A stretch of 64,000 bases of DNA from Treponema sp. UBA1793 (GCA_002314445.1 DCFX01000061.1:1-64000); one strand, 5' to 3'. Counted from the stretch's first letter, positions 1 through 9,811 are shown. The notes: generated from the sequence alone by a model not told the origin. Program-made: numbers and translations.

Positions 1-43
1 CTTGCGGCGGGGTTATTGATTCCGGCAGCAGTATTATATCACC

Positions 44-958
44 TTATAGTACGAACTGGCTTAAATACTGTCTGCTTAACCGAAGCGACTGCAAAACGGC
101 TTCGTCAGAATTTTCAAATGACCTGTCTTCAACTTCAATACATGCATACCCGTCATACTGAATATCTGTCAATGCTGAAACGAACTTTCCCCAGTCAATA
201 TCGCCCAACCCCGGAATTTTTGGTTCCATGTATTCAAGCGGATAGGCCATAATTCCGACTTTTGAAAGTCTGTTTTTCAATACCTTTACGTCCTTGAAAT
301 GAATATGAAATATTTTGTCCTTAAACTCATAAACCGGATCGATATAATCCATCATCTGCCACACAAAATGGCTTGGGTCAAAGTTAAGTCCAAAATTGCT
401 GCTGGGTATTATTTCAAAAACCTGCTGCCAGATTTCCGGAGTTGTCATCAGGTTCTGTCCTCCCGGCCACTGATTATGGTCAAAAAGCATCGGACAGTTT
501 TCTATGGCAATCTTAACATTATTTTTTTTCGCAAACTCGACAATCGGCGGCCATATCTCCTTTACAATATTCAGATTCTGTTCCACCGTTTTATTCTGAT
601 CACGTCCAATAAATGTTGTCACCATATTTATACCAAGCAAATTGCTCGCGGTAATTACTTTTTTTAAGTGCTCTATATTCTGTGCACGTTTTTCCGGATC
701 GCTGTCCATTGTATTCGGATAATATGCCAAAGAAGATATTTCAATACTCTTTTTTCTGCAATACTCCTTAATATGAGTAACAGCCGCTTCAGTCATATCA
801 TCCACATCAATATGGCTGATTCCTGCGTATCTTCTGGCAGCTTTTTCATGAGGCCAGCAGGCCACTTCAACACATTTAAATCCCATATCAACAGCAGTAT
901 CTACTGTCTCTTCAAAGGTATATTTTCCAAGAATCGAGCTTACAAATCCAAGTTTCAT
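44..958 (-). CDS. Sugar phosphate isomerase/epimerase-like TIM-barrel enzyme
   Basis: Last visible gene of the glycoside operon, 304 residues. It belongs to the xylose-isomerase-like TIM-barrel (AP endonuclease 2) superfamily. Barrel-end motifs that usually supply the divalent metal ligands are visible: IAIENCP, LNFDPSH, IFHIHFKD and CIEVED (Glu, Asp, His, Glu). I chose the ATG at 958 because GGAGG lies just upstream; the longer reading adds 13 residues of no family character. In this family it could be an epimerase, an isomerase or a hydrolase acting on a 3-oxo sugar, and the sequence does not decide. It sits downstream of the Gfo/Idh dehydrogenase, so a role in handling its oxidised sugar product is the simplest inference. 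Confidence 0.85.
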   Translation of the reverse strand: MKLGFVSSILGKYTFEETVDTAVDMGFKCVEVACWPHEKAARRYAGISHIDVDDMTEAAVTHIKEYCRKKSIEISSLAYYPNTMDSDPEKRAQNIEHLKKVITASNLLGINMVTTFIGRDQNKTVEQNLNIVKEIWPPIVEFAKKNNVKIAIENCPMLFDHNQWPGGQNLMTTPEIWQQVFEIIPSSNFGLNFDPSHFVWQMMDYIDPVYEFKDKIFHIHFKDVKVLKNRLSKVGIMAYPLEYMEPKIPGLGDIDWGKFVSALTDIQYDGYACIEVEDRSFENSDEAVLQSLRLSRQYLSQFVL

Positions 959-1021
959 AATTCCTCCCGTACCTTCTGCATGAAAGGGTTGCATCATACA
1001 GTTTTCATGCAGGAGTTTTTT

Positions 1022-2128
1022 TTACTTTAGATACACCTCTTTGCCGGTATCTGCTGATTTATAAATTGCTTCAAGAATCTGCGTTACGATAAACGCCTGC
1101 TGCGGCTTCACCAGTGGGTCTGTCCCGCCAAGCACAGCCTCAAGCCATTGCTTTGCCTCAAGATATCCAGGTTCGCTCTTCCCCCCTTCAAAATATGCAA
1201 TACTGCCAGCCTGCGACAGACGTTCCTCGGTAAGCATTCCATTATGCCCTCGGTTAATGACAACATCGTTCTGCGGATAACTCATACCGGAATGTATTTC
1301 AGCCCCTGCTTTCGTACCGCACAATGTCGTTGCCGCCTCTCTGCTCTCTGAAACATTAAGCGCCCACGCCGCAGAAAGATTGATGACGGAACCGTTTTCC
1401 ATTTTTATCATGCCGAACGCAGAATCCTCTACATCAAACGTTTCAGGATTCCAAGAACCGAACATATTGCCTTCCGTAGCCTGTTTTAAATTTCCAAGCT
1501 TGTGAAATACTGCTCCTGATACGCTTACCGGATGATAATTATCCATCATCCATAGAGTTATATCGAGTGCATGTGTACCGATATCAATCAGAGGCCCTCC
1601 CCCCTGCAGTTGTTTGTTCGTAAAAACACCCCAGGTAGGAACTGCCCGCCGGCGGACAGCGTGTGCCTGCGCATAATAAATATCTCCCAGTTCGCCTTTT
1701 TCACAACTCTCATGCAGCATCATCACTTCCGGTCTGAAACGGTTCTGATATCCTACGGTAAACTGTTTTCCGCTTTTCTTCCACGCTTCAATCATTTTTG
1801 ATGCATCGGAAACGGACGCGGCCATCGGTTTTTCACACATAACATTCTTTCCTGCTTCAAATGCGGCAACTGTTACCGGACAATGGGCAACGTTCGGTGT
1901 AAGTACATGTACAATATCAATCGCAGGATCTCTGAGCATCTCGTGATAATCAGTATATATTTTTGCCCCGGGCGCTCCATATTCTCCTGCTGCTTTTTCA
2001 GCACGTTCCTTAATAAGATCGCAAAAAGCGACTATTTCACATAAATCAGGCAGCTGTTTCAATGCAGGCATATGTTTCTGGTTGGCAATACCACCGCAAC
2101 CGACAAGTCCGATTTTAAGTTTTTTCAT
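1022..2128 (-). CDS. Gfo/Idh/MocA family NAD(P)-dependent sugar dehydrogenase
   Basis: A 368-residue cytoplasmic oxidoreductase. The N-terminal Rossmann fold shows GLVGCGGIANQKH, and the family's EKP catalytic motif is present as CEKPMA near residue 100. The length is normal for the family. The start at 2128 is preceded by AGGGG eight bases upstream. Relatives in C-glycoside degradation (the DgpA type) oxidise the 3-OH of the sugar so that the alpha/beta deglycosidase can cleave the C-C or C-O bond by elimination. I infer that role from the two alpha/beta pairs in the same operon. An inositol or other cyclitol dehydrogenase cannot be excluded from sequence alone. Confidence 0.88.
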   Translation of the reverse strand: MKKLKIGLVGCGGIANQKHMPALKQLPDLCEIVAFCDLIKERAEKAAGEYGAPGAKIYTDYHEMLRDPAIDIVHVLTPNVAHCPVTVAAFEAGKNVMCEKPMAASVSDASKMIEAWKKSGKQFTVGYQNRFRPEVMMLHESCEKGELGDIYYAQAHAVRRRAVPTWGVFTNKQLQGGGPLIDIGTHALDITLWMMDNYHPVSVSGAVFHKLGNLKQATEGNMFGSWNPETFDVEDSAFGMIKMENGSVINLSAAWALNVSESREAATTLCGTKAGAEIHSGMSYPQNDVVINRGHNGMLTEERLSQAGSIAYFEGGKSEPGYLEAKQWLEAVLGGTDPLVKPQQAFIVTQILEAIYKSADTGKEVYLK

Positions 2129-2153
2129 CTCAAATTCCCCTTATAGTAGATAT

Positions 2154-2546
2154 TCAATTAATAGTAACAGCTCTTGTACGTTCGCCGCCTGCTGGGACCG
2201 GATAATATGCAGGCCATACAGCAAGTTTTAGTCTTACATCGTGCGTTCCTTTCCGCAGTCCGCCATCGGCCAGCACCTGAATATACAAAGGTTCTCCGTA
2301 TTCCCATTTATATGAAGTAACTGTTTCAGCTTCGTTCAGCGTAAACCAATCCTTCTTATCAAGACTCACCCGGATTATTTCTCTCGGTACCGTAATTCCG
2401 TCGACAGCGACGTCAAGATTGTACACCATCGACAGAGGGATACCCCGATAATAGGTAATCAATGTCTGTAATTCAAAACCTGTTATCGTTCCATTTTCAT
2501 TAATATTTTTGCATGAACCATCCGTAAATACATATCTGTCAAACAT
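2154..2546 (-). CDS. C-glycoside deglycosidase beta subunit-like protein (DUF6379/CGDB), copy 1
   Basis: A small 130-residue protein that I recognise as the CGDB/DUF6379 family, the beta subunit of bacterial C-glycoside deglycosidases (DgpB, DfgB, CarC types). Visible family features are the GFELQTLITYYRGIPLS stretch, the VDGITVP loop, a GGLRKGTHDV turn and a beta-rich fold with no membrane segment. GGAGG lies nine bases before the ATG. It follows the alpha-like TIM-barrel gene (2566-3576) after about 20 bases, the usual pairing of this heteromer. The beta subunit has no chemistry of its own in characterised enzymes but builds the active-site edge. Substrate unknown. Confidence 0.8.
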   Translation of the reverse strand: MFDRYVFTDGSCKNINENGTITGFELQTLITYYRGIPLSMVYNLDVAVDGITVPREIIRVSLDKKDWFTLNEAETVTSYKWEYGEPLYIQVLADGGLRKGTHDVRLKLAVWPAYYPVPAGGERTRAVTIN

Positions 2547-2565
2547 GTTCTGTTACCTCCTTTGT

Positions 2566-3576
2566 TCAGCGGCCAATATACTTTTTGAGCATTGCCTGAT
2601 GTCTGCGGACATTTCCAGCACCGTCAACAGGTTCACCTGGAAGAACAAATCTGTTCCCCTCATATTCTGTTGCTATATATCCTTCCCAGTTCTTCGAATC
2701 AAGATACTCAATTATTTTTTTATACGGGATAGAATATTCTTCTCCCGCATCCGTCATTTCATACAGTTTTCCGTGAATGCTTTTAACGTAAGGGATATAT
2801 TCATCAACAATCCCGAACGGAGTATTTTCATATCCGCTTGCCATAATCCAGAATTCCCGGTCAACAGGAGCCTTTATCATTTTCTGTACTTCCGGAGGAA
2901 TATCAAATTCACCGCCATTGTGATGGCTGATATATGTACGCGGATCAGAACCCTGATTGAATATATCGTCAACAAAATCAGCCAGTTCCCGGTTAAGGCC
3001 AAACTGACTGAAATATTTCCGCGATATGAGGGGATAGCGGCTGCAGAATATGCCCATATCAAGAACGATACCGACATATTTCGTATGCAGTTTTTTCATT
3101 ACTTTCAAATATTCCCGCGTAAGGGTGCCGCTGAAACTCATACCGGCATGTATCTCAAGAGCCATTGTTACATTCAGTTCCTCTGCAAGCTTCAGACACG
3201 GTTCGATAAGTGCCGCATCGGTATTTGAAACAAGACGTACCAATGTAAAACCGAGATTGTGCGCGTTAATCAATTCATCCTTTAACAGTGCTTCCTGTTC
3301 TTTCAAGGTAAGCCTTCTGTTGTGATACAAAGTTGAATTAACAAAAATGTCGTCACTTACCGGATAGAGATTGTACTTTGAAACAAGATTCTTCCAATTC
3401 GCAACAGTTTCCGCTGTCGGATGTGGAGAACCGTGAATCATCTGATCGGAAAGTACTTCCACTCCTTCCGCTCCCATATCGGACAAATCATGTAAAATGT
3501 CATCAAGAGACATTCTCTTCGTTGCATACTCATCCTGGTAACTGTACAGGCTGACCGCTCGTTTTATTTTACTCAT
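2566..3576 (-). CDS. C-glycoside deglycosidase alpha subunit-like TIM barrel, copy 1
   Basis: A 336-residue xylose-isomerase-like TIM barrel. Candidate metal ligands, by family position, are E141 (ALEIHAG), D173 (IVLDMG), H268 (SIHGKLYEM) and E304 (IATEYEG). GAGGAGG is well placed before the ATG at 3576. In characterised C-deglycosidases the alpha subunit binds Mn2+ and cleaves a 3-oxo-C-glycoside. Assignment to that role rests on the adjacent beta-like gene and the operon's dehydrogenase. Taken alone it would be annotated only as a sugar phosphate isomerase/epimerase. Confidence 0.8.
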   Translation of the reverse strand: MSKIKRAVSLYSYQDEYATKRMSLDDILHDLSDMGAEGVEVLSDQMIHGSPHPTAETVANWKNLVSKYNLYPVSDDIFVNSTLYHNRRLTLKEQEALLKDELINAHNLGFTLVRLVSNTDAALIEPCLKLAEELNVTMALEIHAGMSFSGTLTREYLKVMKKLHTKYVGIVLDMGIFCSRYPLISRKYFSQFGLNRELADFVDDIFNQGSDPRTYISHHNGGEFDIPPEVQKMIKAPVDREFWIMASGYENTPFGIVDEYIPYVKSIHGKLYEMTDAGEEYSIPYKKIIEYLDSKNWEGYIATEYEGNRFVLPGEPVDGAGNVRRHQAMLKKYIGR

Positions 3577-3602
3577 AATACCTCCTCGTATGTATTATTA
3601 TT

Positions 3603-4559
3603 TTAATTAGCCGATGCTACGGCCTTTTTATTAAGAAAATCAGCTTTATTTGTTAAAACCATTGTCAGGTAAACTGCGGCAAGCAGCATCAAACCTCTGA
3701 TTCCCTGCGTAATACTTCCTGTTGCTCCGCACATGACAAGTCCGTTTTCCAGCAGAACAATCATGAACGTCCCGATGATTAGTTTATACAGCTTCGTTCC
3801 TGTTCCGCCGCTCACAGGAATGCCGCCGATAAACATTGCCATCATGACTTTCATTTCAAAACCGCTGCCCATTGTGTTGTTCACACCGCCTACTCGGATG
3901 AGCGTAAAGACCCCTGCAACACTTGCCATGATACCGGACATAATAAAAGCGGCTATCTTGATTCGCTTGACATCAATTCCGGTCATCTTGACAGCATTTT
4001 CGTTTTCTCCTATTGCTTTTACATAAGAACCGAAGCGGGTATAATTGAATATATACCCGGTCACCAGTACAAGCAGAATGACAACGGGCAGTTTTACTTT
4101 AATGCTGTCTAAAAAAAGCATATTCGCCGGAACCATAATAACGTTAGATGCCAGAAGCCAGTTTACCAGTGCACGGATTGCAATAAGCATTGCAAGCGAA
4201 ACCATAAAGGATGACACTTTGAGCCGGGCGTTTATTTCACCAAGAAGTAATCCCGAAATAATTCCAATTATAATCGCTGCGGGAAACATCCATACCGAGC
4301 CGAATTTTACGGCGACGCTGCATCCTAGAAAAGAAGCCAGGGCAAGAAGCGACCCCTGTGAAATATCCGTCGCCCCCATCGCTGCTACCATCATCATTCC
4401 AAGTCCGCCAAGAAGTATTGCGACAGATTGATTGAACAAATTCATAATATTCTGAGATGAGTAAATACGCCCCTGCGTTGCAATGTAAAAGCAGATTATC
4501 ATGAAAACCAGTATAAAAAACGGAACAAATGCCGATAGTTGTATTTTCCTTCGTGTCAT
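3603..4559 (-). CDS. Sugar ABC transporter permease (RbsC-like)
   Basis: A 318-residue inner-membrane permease of the ribose/xylose/galactose class with about eight to ten hydrophobic segments. The conserved VAAMGATDISQGSL region near residues 59-72 matches the DLSVG-type motif of RbsC proteins. Its ATG overlaps the stop of the ATPase gene by four bases (ATGA), so translation is coupled. It forms a heterodimer, by inference, with the second permease at 6058-7041. Having two different permeases with one fused ATPase is the AI-2/autoinducer- and some sugar-importer layout. Confidence 0.9.
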   Translation of the reverse strand: MTRRKIQLSAFVPFFILVFMIICFYIATQGRIYSSQNIMNLFNQSVAILLGGLGMMMVAAMGATDISQGSLLALASFLGCSVAVKFGSVWMFPAAIIIGIISGLLLGEINARLKVSSFMVSLAMLIAIRALVNWLLASNVIMVPANMLFLDSIKVKLPVVILLVLVTGYIFNYTRFGSYVKAIGENENAVKMTGIDVKRIKIAAFIMSGIMASVAGVFTLIRVGGVNNTMGSGFEMKVMMAMFIGGIPVSGGTGTKLYKLIIGTFMIVLLENGLVMCGATGSITQGIRGLMLLAAVYLTMVLTNKADFLNKKAVASAN

Positions 4560-6061
4560 AACATCACCTCAATAATTTTTTTCTGAGTAAAATCTGTATC
4601 ACGATTCAGGATACCCGCCACACCCCCACGCCGGAGAATGACGATGCGGTCCGCCATACCGATTGCTTCCTGAAGTTCATCGGTAATAAGCAGAACGCCC
4701 AGACCTTTCTCTTTCGCTTCTTCCATAATTTTTTTATAGATATATGCTTTAACACCAATGTCTACACCGCGCGTCGGACAGTCAAGGACTACAAAGGAAA
4801 GATCTTTTACAAGCCATCTGCTCAGATTAACTTTCTGCTTGTTGCCCCCCGAAAGACATTTAACAAAGTCTCCCGTATTTTCCGCCTTAATATCAAAAGA
4901 ACCGGCAGTTTTAAATGCAAGCGAGTTTATCCGGCCCGGATCAAGAAATGCAAATTTTCCGGAAAGATTTTTCAACGACGGCAGGCTTATATTCTCACGG
5001 ATACTTGCGTTTAACATAAGGCCGTCATAATCCCTGTCTTTCGAGAGATACGCTCCACCTGCCGCTATCAGTTCCTTCTGTGTATTTATTTCTGTTCCTG
5101 TCGGTTTATAAGTAACAGTTCCGGTACGTTTGTCTTCAAGGCAATACAAACTGCGCCCCAGTTCATGAATACCGCCGTCGCTCAGTCCGCATACTCCCAG
5201 AATCTCTCCCTTATGGAGCTGAAATGTTACGTTGCTGATTTTTCCAGGAACAGTGAGACTCTGAACATCAAGCAGTACATCATTAGAATATGCAGCTTTT
5301 TTGTCGCTGCGGTAGTAACTTTCCGTAAATTCACGCCCAATCATCAGACGTTTCAATTCGTTCATGGGCATTTCGGCTGTCGGTTTTGTCGATATAAGTT
5401 CTCCGTCCCGAAGCACGGAAATTTCATCACAAAACTGCATCATCTCGTCGAGATCATGCGTTATCAGCAGGACAGATTTTCCCTCCTGTGTAAATTTCCT
5501 AATGAGCTTGTATAATATATTGCGTGTATCCTGTGAAAGCGCCTGTGAGATTTCATCAAGAACAAGAACATCCGGATTTACCGCAAGAGCACGGGCTAGT
5601 TCCAGCGTTTTTCTCTGCTCTATCGACAAAGCTGATACCGGCAAATCAAAGGGAACGACAGGCAAATCCCACTTATTAAACTGAACTCGTGCAGCCTGTT
5701 GCATCTTATTAGTATTAATGATTCCATGAGAAGAGAACTGTTCCAGATGTCCCAAAAACAGATTCACAGCCGCCGACAAATTCCCTATAACACCCATTTC
5801 CTGAACGACCATCGCCACACCCTGTTTGTGTGCTTCTAGCGGTGAACGCGGCGCATACACCTGTTCATTTTTATACATAGTACCGCTGTCGGTTTCCTGT
5901 ATACCGCATATTATCGATGCAAGAGTCGATTTACCCGAACCGTTCTCTCCCGCAAGTCCGTGCACCATACCGCGTTTTATTTCGATACTGATATTACTGT
6001 TGGCCTGTGTCGCACCGAAGTGTTTGCATATATGCTCAATACGTAAGATTGTTTCGTTCAT
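4556..6061 (-). CDS. Sugar ABC transporter ATP-binding protein (RbsA/MglA-like)
   Basis: A 501-residue tandem ATPase, the usual length of RbsA/MglA/XylG. The N-terminal domain has Walker A GENGSGKST and Walker B VLVLDEISQAL. The second domain has the degenerate nucleotide site (GLSDGGIHELG) typical of these proteins and a clear signature LSGGNKQKVNLSRWL. It energises import through the permeases on either side, with which it overlaps by four bases at both ends. The cargo is most likely the glycoside processed by this operon. Confidence 0.93.
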   Translation of the reverse strand: MNETILRIEHICKHFGATQANSNISIEIKRGMVHGLAGENGSGKSTLASIICGIQETDSGTMYKNEQVYAPRSPLEAHKQGVAMVVQEMGVIGNLSAAVNLFLGHLEQFSSHGIINTNKMQQAARVQFNKWDLPVVPFDLPVSALSIEQRKTLELARALAVNPDVLVLDEISQALSQDTRNILYKLIRKFTQEGKSVLLITHDLDEMMQFCDEISVLRDGELISTKPTAEMPMNELKRLMIGREFTESYYRSDKKAAYSNDVLLDVQSLTVPGKISNVTFQLHKGEILGVCGLSDGGIHELGRSLYCLEDKRTGTVTYKPTGTEINTQKELIAAGGAYLSKDRDYDGLMLNASIRENISLPSLKNLSGKFAFLDPGRINSLAFKTAGSFDIKAENTGDFVKCLSGGNKQKVNLSRWLVKDLSFVVLDCPTRGVDIGVKAYIYKKIMEEAKEKGLGVLLITDELQEAIGMADRIVILRRGGVAGILNRDTDFTQKKIIEVML

Positions 6062-7041
6062 TTAACAACCTCTTTTGTTTTAATATTTGAAATAATTCCG
6101 CAGAAGATAACAACTACACCAAGCAGCATCTCCTGACCAGTCCCCGAAGGAACACCAAGTAACGTCAAAATGTTGAACAGTGCAGAAATGATTATTGAAC
6201 CGACAAGAATGCCTGCAGACATATCAATAATTTTTGTAAATCCCTGCGCCAAAAGCACAACAGCAAGCGATTTAAAAATAGTATTTAAGCTTGCAAGACC
6301 ACTCTTAGGATATATGACACTTACGTCACTAAGATTAATAACAGCACCTATGCCGAAGAACAGAGAACCAATCAAGGCCCCCAGTAGAATCGTTCTCTTT
6401 TCGTTTATTCCCATCTGTTTTGCCACAGAATTGTTGCCGCCGATGGCCTGTATATTAATACCGATGTTTGTACGGTTCAAAAGAAAATAGGCGATAATAA
6501 ATCCTGCAATCCACATAAGTGTCATAACCGGAGTAGTACCGAATATTCTGTATGATTTCAGAGTGCAGGCATTATTCCCCTGCGTTATGCTTCTGATGGA
6601 ACCATATACTGAAATGATTGATTCAAAAACGAGCGCCATTCCAAGACCTGAAATCCACGATGGAATTTTTAATGTAACGGAGCAACGGACACTCAACTGC
6701 TCGCAGATAACCGCCGTAAGTATGGCCGTGATTAATAATCCCCAGTACCCCCACCCCCATTCCATTGCTGCAACGGCTCCAATATTGGCAGCAAGAACGA
6801 TAGTTGCACCTATTGAAAGGTCTATAATTCCCGCAGTAAAAATAAAGCTCATTCCCCATGCGATAAAAGAGGGAAAAACTGCATGACGGATGATTGATAC
6901 AATATTCTGTCCTTTAAGAACCCGTCCGTTAAGTAAAAAATTAAGTATGACAAATAACAGGATCATTCCGCCTGCTAATTCAAGCCGGATAATTCTCCTT
7001 CTCTTTTTCAGTTCTGTCATATTATTTATCGTTTCGTTCAT
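6058..7041 (-). CDS. Sugar ABC transporter permease (RbsC-like), second subunit
   Basis: A 327-residue multi-spanning permease, distinct from the one at 3603-4559. The GIIDLSIGATIVLAANIGA segment (residues about 68-86) is the RbsC-family signature. The start at 7041 follows a run of six G residues acting as ribosome-binding site. The stop overlaps the ATPase start (ATGA). It lies 65 bases downstream of the binding-protein gene, consistent with one mRNA. Confidence 0.9.
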   Translation of the reverse strand: MNETINNMTELKKRRRIIRLELAGGMILLFVILNFLLNGRVLKGQNIVSIIRHAVFPSFIAWGMSFIFTAGIIDLSIGATIVLAANIGAVAAMEWGWGYWGLLITAILTAVICEQLSVRCSVTLKIPSWISGLGMALVFESIISVYGSIRSITQGNNACTLKSYRIFGTTPVMTLMWIAGFIIAYFLLNRTNIGINIQAIGGNNSVAKQMGINEKRTILLGALIGSLFFGIGAVINLSDVSVIYPKSGLASLNTIFKSLAVVLLAQGFTKIIDMSAGILVGSIIISALFNILTLLGVPSGTGQEMLLGVVVIFCGIISNIKTKEVVK

Positions 7042-7106
7042 CGTGAACCCCCCAATGGTAGTATTCTGTACTGCTTCGGAATGATGCAGTACAGAAATTA
7101 ACTTTG

Positions 7107-8312
7107 TCAGTCTACAGAAATGCCTGCAGCTTTCATCTCATCTTTTGAAATTTTTCCCTCTTTATATTTTTCAAATAACCGGTTCTCAAGCGAATAATTT
7201 TTAATAACATTCATGAAAGCATCGTAATTAAAGGAAGAATTACTTTTCCCGCTCATCTGCCGAAGTTCTTCAGGACTATAGCAGTACTCATTCAGGAAGT
7301 ATTTTACATAGAGAGAGTATTGATTTTTAGGAACTTCAAAAGGCATCACCTGATCGAACCAGATCATATTACCCTGTGCATCTTTCAAAGGCGTTCCGTC
7401 AAGATAATTCTGCAGTATTACAGCACTAAGCATGCCGCATACCCAAAAGTCACCATTAACCATTTCCATTTTGTCACCCTGAAGAAGTTCAAGTGCAGCT
7501 TTATCCAAACCCGAAGTGACAACTTTTGTTTTAAAACTCTTTCCTTTTAAAGCATTGCAGGCGGCAATACCAAAGTCAGAACCGACTCCGTAGATAAGAT
7601 CCGGATTCGGATGAGCGATAAGCGCATCTTCAATTTGAGACTGCGCTGCATCTGCTGAATCCGTATGAAGCTCAGCAAGAACTTTTCCGCCGCCGGCAGC
7701 ATAAGCTTTTTTAAAAGCCTCAAGCCGCGGCGTATCAGAAGGATCTCCTACTGATGAAGATGAAATAATACATGTTTTATAACCCTTATTCAGTGCGAAT
7801 TTTGCGATTGCTTCTCCATACACCGAATTTGCAGGAGCTATTGCACCGGCAAAATAAGGATTCGCTTTAAGTGTGGCAACAATATCAGGATTTGTGGGAA
7901 TCTTATCGTTCAATACAAACGGAACTTTTGCATCCTGGCACATTTTCGAAACTGTCGGATACAATGTTTCAACAGGCAGCCAGATAATAAGCCCGTTTAC
8001 TCCGTGAGAAATCATGTTTTCAATATCCTGAACGATTTTTTCAACAGAGAATTCATCATCCATGGCAAGCGGTGATTCTCCGAAAGCATCTATGACTTCT
8101 TTAGAATTGTTCGCAAGGCTGAGCAGCGCGTACGAATTACTGCCAAAATAGTTATAACCGATAACTACTTTGCCATTCCCGGAAGCGACAGCCGATCCTG
8201 TTCCTTTACCGGTTTCCGTTTTTCCCCCTGCCGATTTGTTACAGGAAATCATCATTCCAGCACATACCCCCATAACCAGCACCGATTCAATTACTTTGGT
8301 AAACGTTTTCAT
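7107..8312 (-). CDS. Sugar-binding lipoprotein of the ABC importer (RbsB-like)
   Basis: A 401-residue periplasmic-binding-protein type I fold, anchored as a lipoprotein: the N-terminus ends in GMMISC, a spirochaete-style lipobox, with Cys at about residue 24. The segment NSKEVIDAFG through MISHGVNGLIIWLP follows the RbsB/GGBP pattern. AGGAGG lies six bases before the ATG. It captures the imported sugar or glycoside for the transporter encoded immediately downstream. At 401 residues it is longer than classical RbsB (about 300), with an extended C-terminal helical tail. Confidence 0.9.
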   Translation of the reverse strand: MKTFTKVIESVLVMGVCAGMMISCNKSAGGKTETGKGTGSAVASGNGKVVIGYNYFGSNSYALLSLANNSKEVIDAFGESPLAMDDEFSVEKIVQDIENMISHGVNGLIIWLPVETLYPTVSKMCQDAKVPFVLNDKIPTNPDIVATLKANPYFAGAIAPANSVYGEAIAKFALNKGYKTCIISSSSVGDPSDTPRLEAFKKAYAAGGGKVLAELHTDSADAAQSQIEDALIAHPNPDLIYGVGSDFGIAACNALKGKSFKTKVVTSGLDKAALELLQGDKMEMVNGDFWVCGMLSAVILQNYLDGTPLKDAQGNMIWFDQVMPFEVPKNQYSLYVKYFLNEYCYSPEELRQMSGKSNSSFNYDAFMNVIKNYSLENRLFEKYKEGKISKDEMKAAGISVD

Positions 8313-8363
8313 GTTTTTCCTCCTAATGAAAGCCGAACGTCCCTGTGGATTATCAAATTCAGG

Positions 8364-9344
8364 TCAACTGCGACCTAGAATTCTGTTTGTCATATGTACC
8401 CATCTTGATAACTGTTGACATGAATCAAGATCCGGACAGTACATAGTGTAATGATGCCCTTCGTATTCGCTCGCAATATACCCCTTGTATCCGCTCTTCT
8501 TTATTTCGGGCAGAAGCTTGTCACACGGAACGACGTGATCAATTTCATCAGGTCCCATGTACCAGAACTTCCCGTGTATGTACAATGTATACGGCAGAAC
8601 ATCATCAAGCCATTTTATATTTGCCTTTCCAGAACCATACATATCGTAAACTTCTTTTATAAATTTCTTTTCACCAGCAGTGTAATCACCAGCGGAGAGC
8701 TCTTCTTCTGTATGGCCTGCTGCATGAAGAGCGGCAATTTCTTCGACTTTTTCTTTTCTGCAGTCGTATTCCTGTATTGCCTGCTGCATATGAGGAAAAT
8801 GCGGATTCTCGGCAAAGATGCTGAAGTCCGGAACTACCCCGAGATAACCGTCACCTTTCGCCATAAGTTTCAGATATTCCTTCCATACAGGAACGTCAGG
8901 ATTGTGGGGATGGTGCATTTCAATCGCAAGCGGAATACCGATTTTTTTTGCGTAGGGAAGCATTTTTTCATAAATGGCAGGCGATATAGCATGCTGCGTC
9001 CTTACAAGATCAAACCCCATGTATTCTGCATACGTCAAATCATTGATTGTACTCTGGATAATTTCTGTCTCATTCAGATCCCTGTCAGAATGAGTCCCCA
9101 TATCTATATATGCGCTGTAGCAGACAGGATGCAAATCATATTTATTAAGAAGATTAATAAATGTATCCATCCATTGCCGGGAAGGATGAGGATATTCCGG
9201 TATCATCTGGCATGCTACAAGTTCAATTCCCTTATAGCCCATCTCCTGTGCTTTTGCCAGGCACTCTTCCAGAGTAAATCGGCCGCTGACATATTCTTCA
9301 GTTAATGAATACAGAGTTAAACTGAGCTGGATGTTGTTATTCAT
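8364..9344 (-). CDS. C-glycoside deglycosidase alpha subunit-like TIM barrel, copy 2
   Basis: A 326-residue TIM barrel paralogous to 2566-3576 but clearly diverged. Candidate metal ligands are E142 (LAIEMHHP), D173 (GVVPDFS), H257 (LYIHGKFWYM) and E293 (IASEYEG). Its start overlaps the end of the beta-like gene by eight bases, which favours coupled translation and stoichiometric assembly. It is the second gene of the operon. An insert at residues 195-240, rich in charged residues, differs from copy 1 and may alter substrate choice. Confidence 0.8.
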   Translation of the reverse strand: MNNNIQLSLTLYSLTEEYVSGRFTLEECLAKAQEMGYKGIELVACQMIPEYPHPSRQWMDTFINLLNKYDLHPVCYSAYIDMGTHSDRDLNETEIIQSTINDLTYAEYMGFDLVRTQHAISPAIYEKMLPYAKKIGIPLAIEMHHPHNPDVPVWKEYLKLMAKGDGYLGVVPDFSIFAENPHFPHMQQAIQEYDCRKEKVEEIAALHAAGHTEEELSAGDYTAGEKKFIKEVYDMYGSGKANIKWLDDVLPYTLYIHGKFWYMGPDEIDHVVPCDKLLPEIKKSGYKGYIASEYEGHHYTMYCPDLDSCQQLSRWVHMTNRILGRS

Positions 9345-9774
9345 CGATAAACTCCTTTACAGCAAGCATTTTTGTAAGTCTTGAATCAATAACCATGTAC
9401 TGCCCGAAATAGCCCGTATACGGTATGCGATGTTTCATTTCAATTGAAACTGAATGAAATCCAGGAAGAAGTCCCCCTTCGTTCAGTATGAAGATTTTTG
9501 CTTTATCAAGAATGAACCAGTATTCCATATACAAATCTTTCAACTGGGACAAAAGAAATTGTTTCCCGTTAAGACAGAAATAGATACTATTATCAGGAAT
9601 TCGTTCTTTATCCACCGATATCTCGAAACTTTCAATGCAACTTAGAAAAGTGCCCCTATAATTCGGATACTGGCAGTAAAATTCATATCCCAGTATCATA
9701 TCGCCGGCTTTGATATTCCTGATACCTTCCTGTTCGCTTATCAGAAATTTACTGAATCCCTCAAACGCAGCCAT
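9337..9774 (-). CDS. C-glycoside deglycosidase beta subunit-like protein (DUF6379/CGDB), copy 2
   Basis: First gene of the operon, 145 residues. I start it at the ATG at 9774, which has AGGAGG five bases upstream; the longer reading frame runs through the promoter. It shares the beta-subunit pattern of copy 1: GYEFYCQYPNYRGTFLS, VDKERIP, GGLLPGFHSV and a following IEMKHRIPYTGY strand. Identity to copy 1 looks low by eye. It pairs with the alpha-like gene that overlaps its 3' end. Confidence 0.72.
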   Translation of the reverse strand: MAAFEGFSKFLISEQEGIRNIKAGDMILGYEFYCQYPNYRGTFLSCIESFEISVDKERIPDNSIYFCLNGKQFLLSQLKDLYMEYWFILDKAKIFILNEGGLLPGFHSVSIEMKHRIPYTGYFGQYMVIDSRLTKMLAVKEFIDE

Positions 9775-9811
9775 ACATACCTCCTCTTCTTCGTTATTCT
9801 CCAACAAAACA

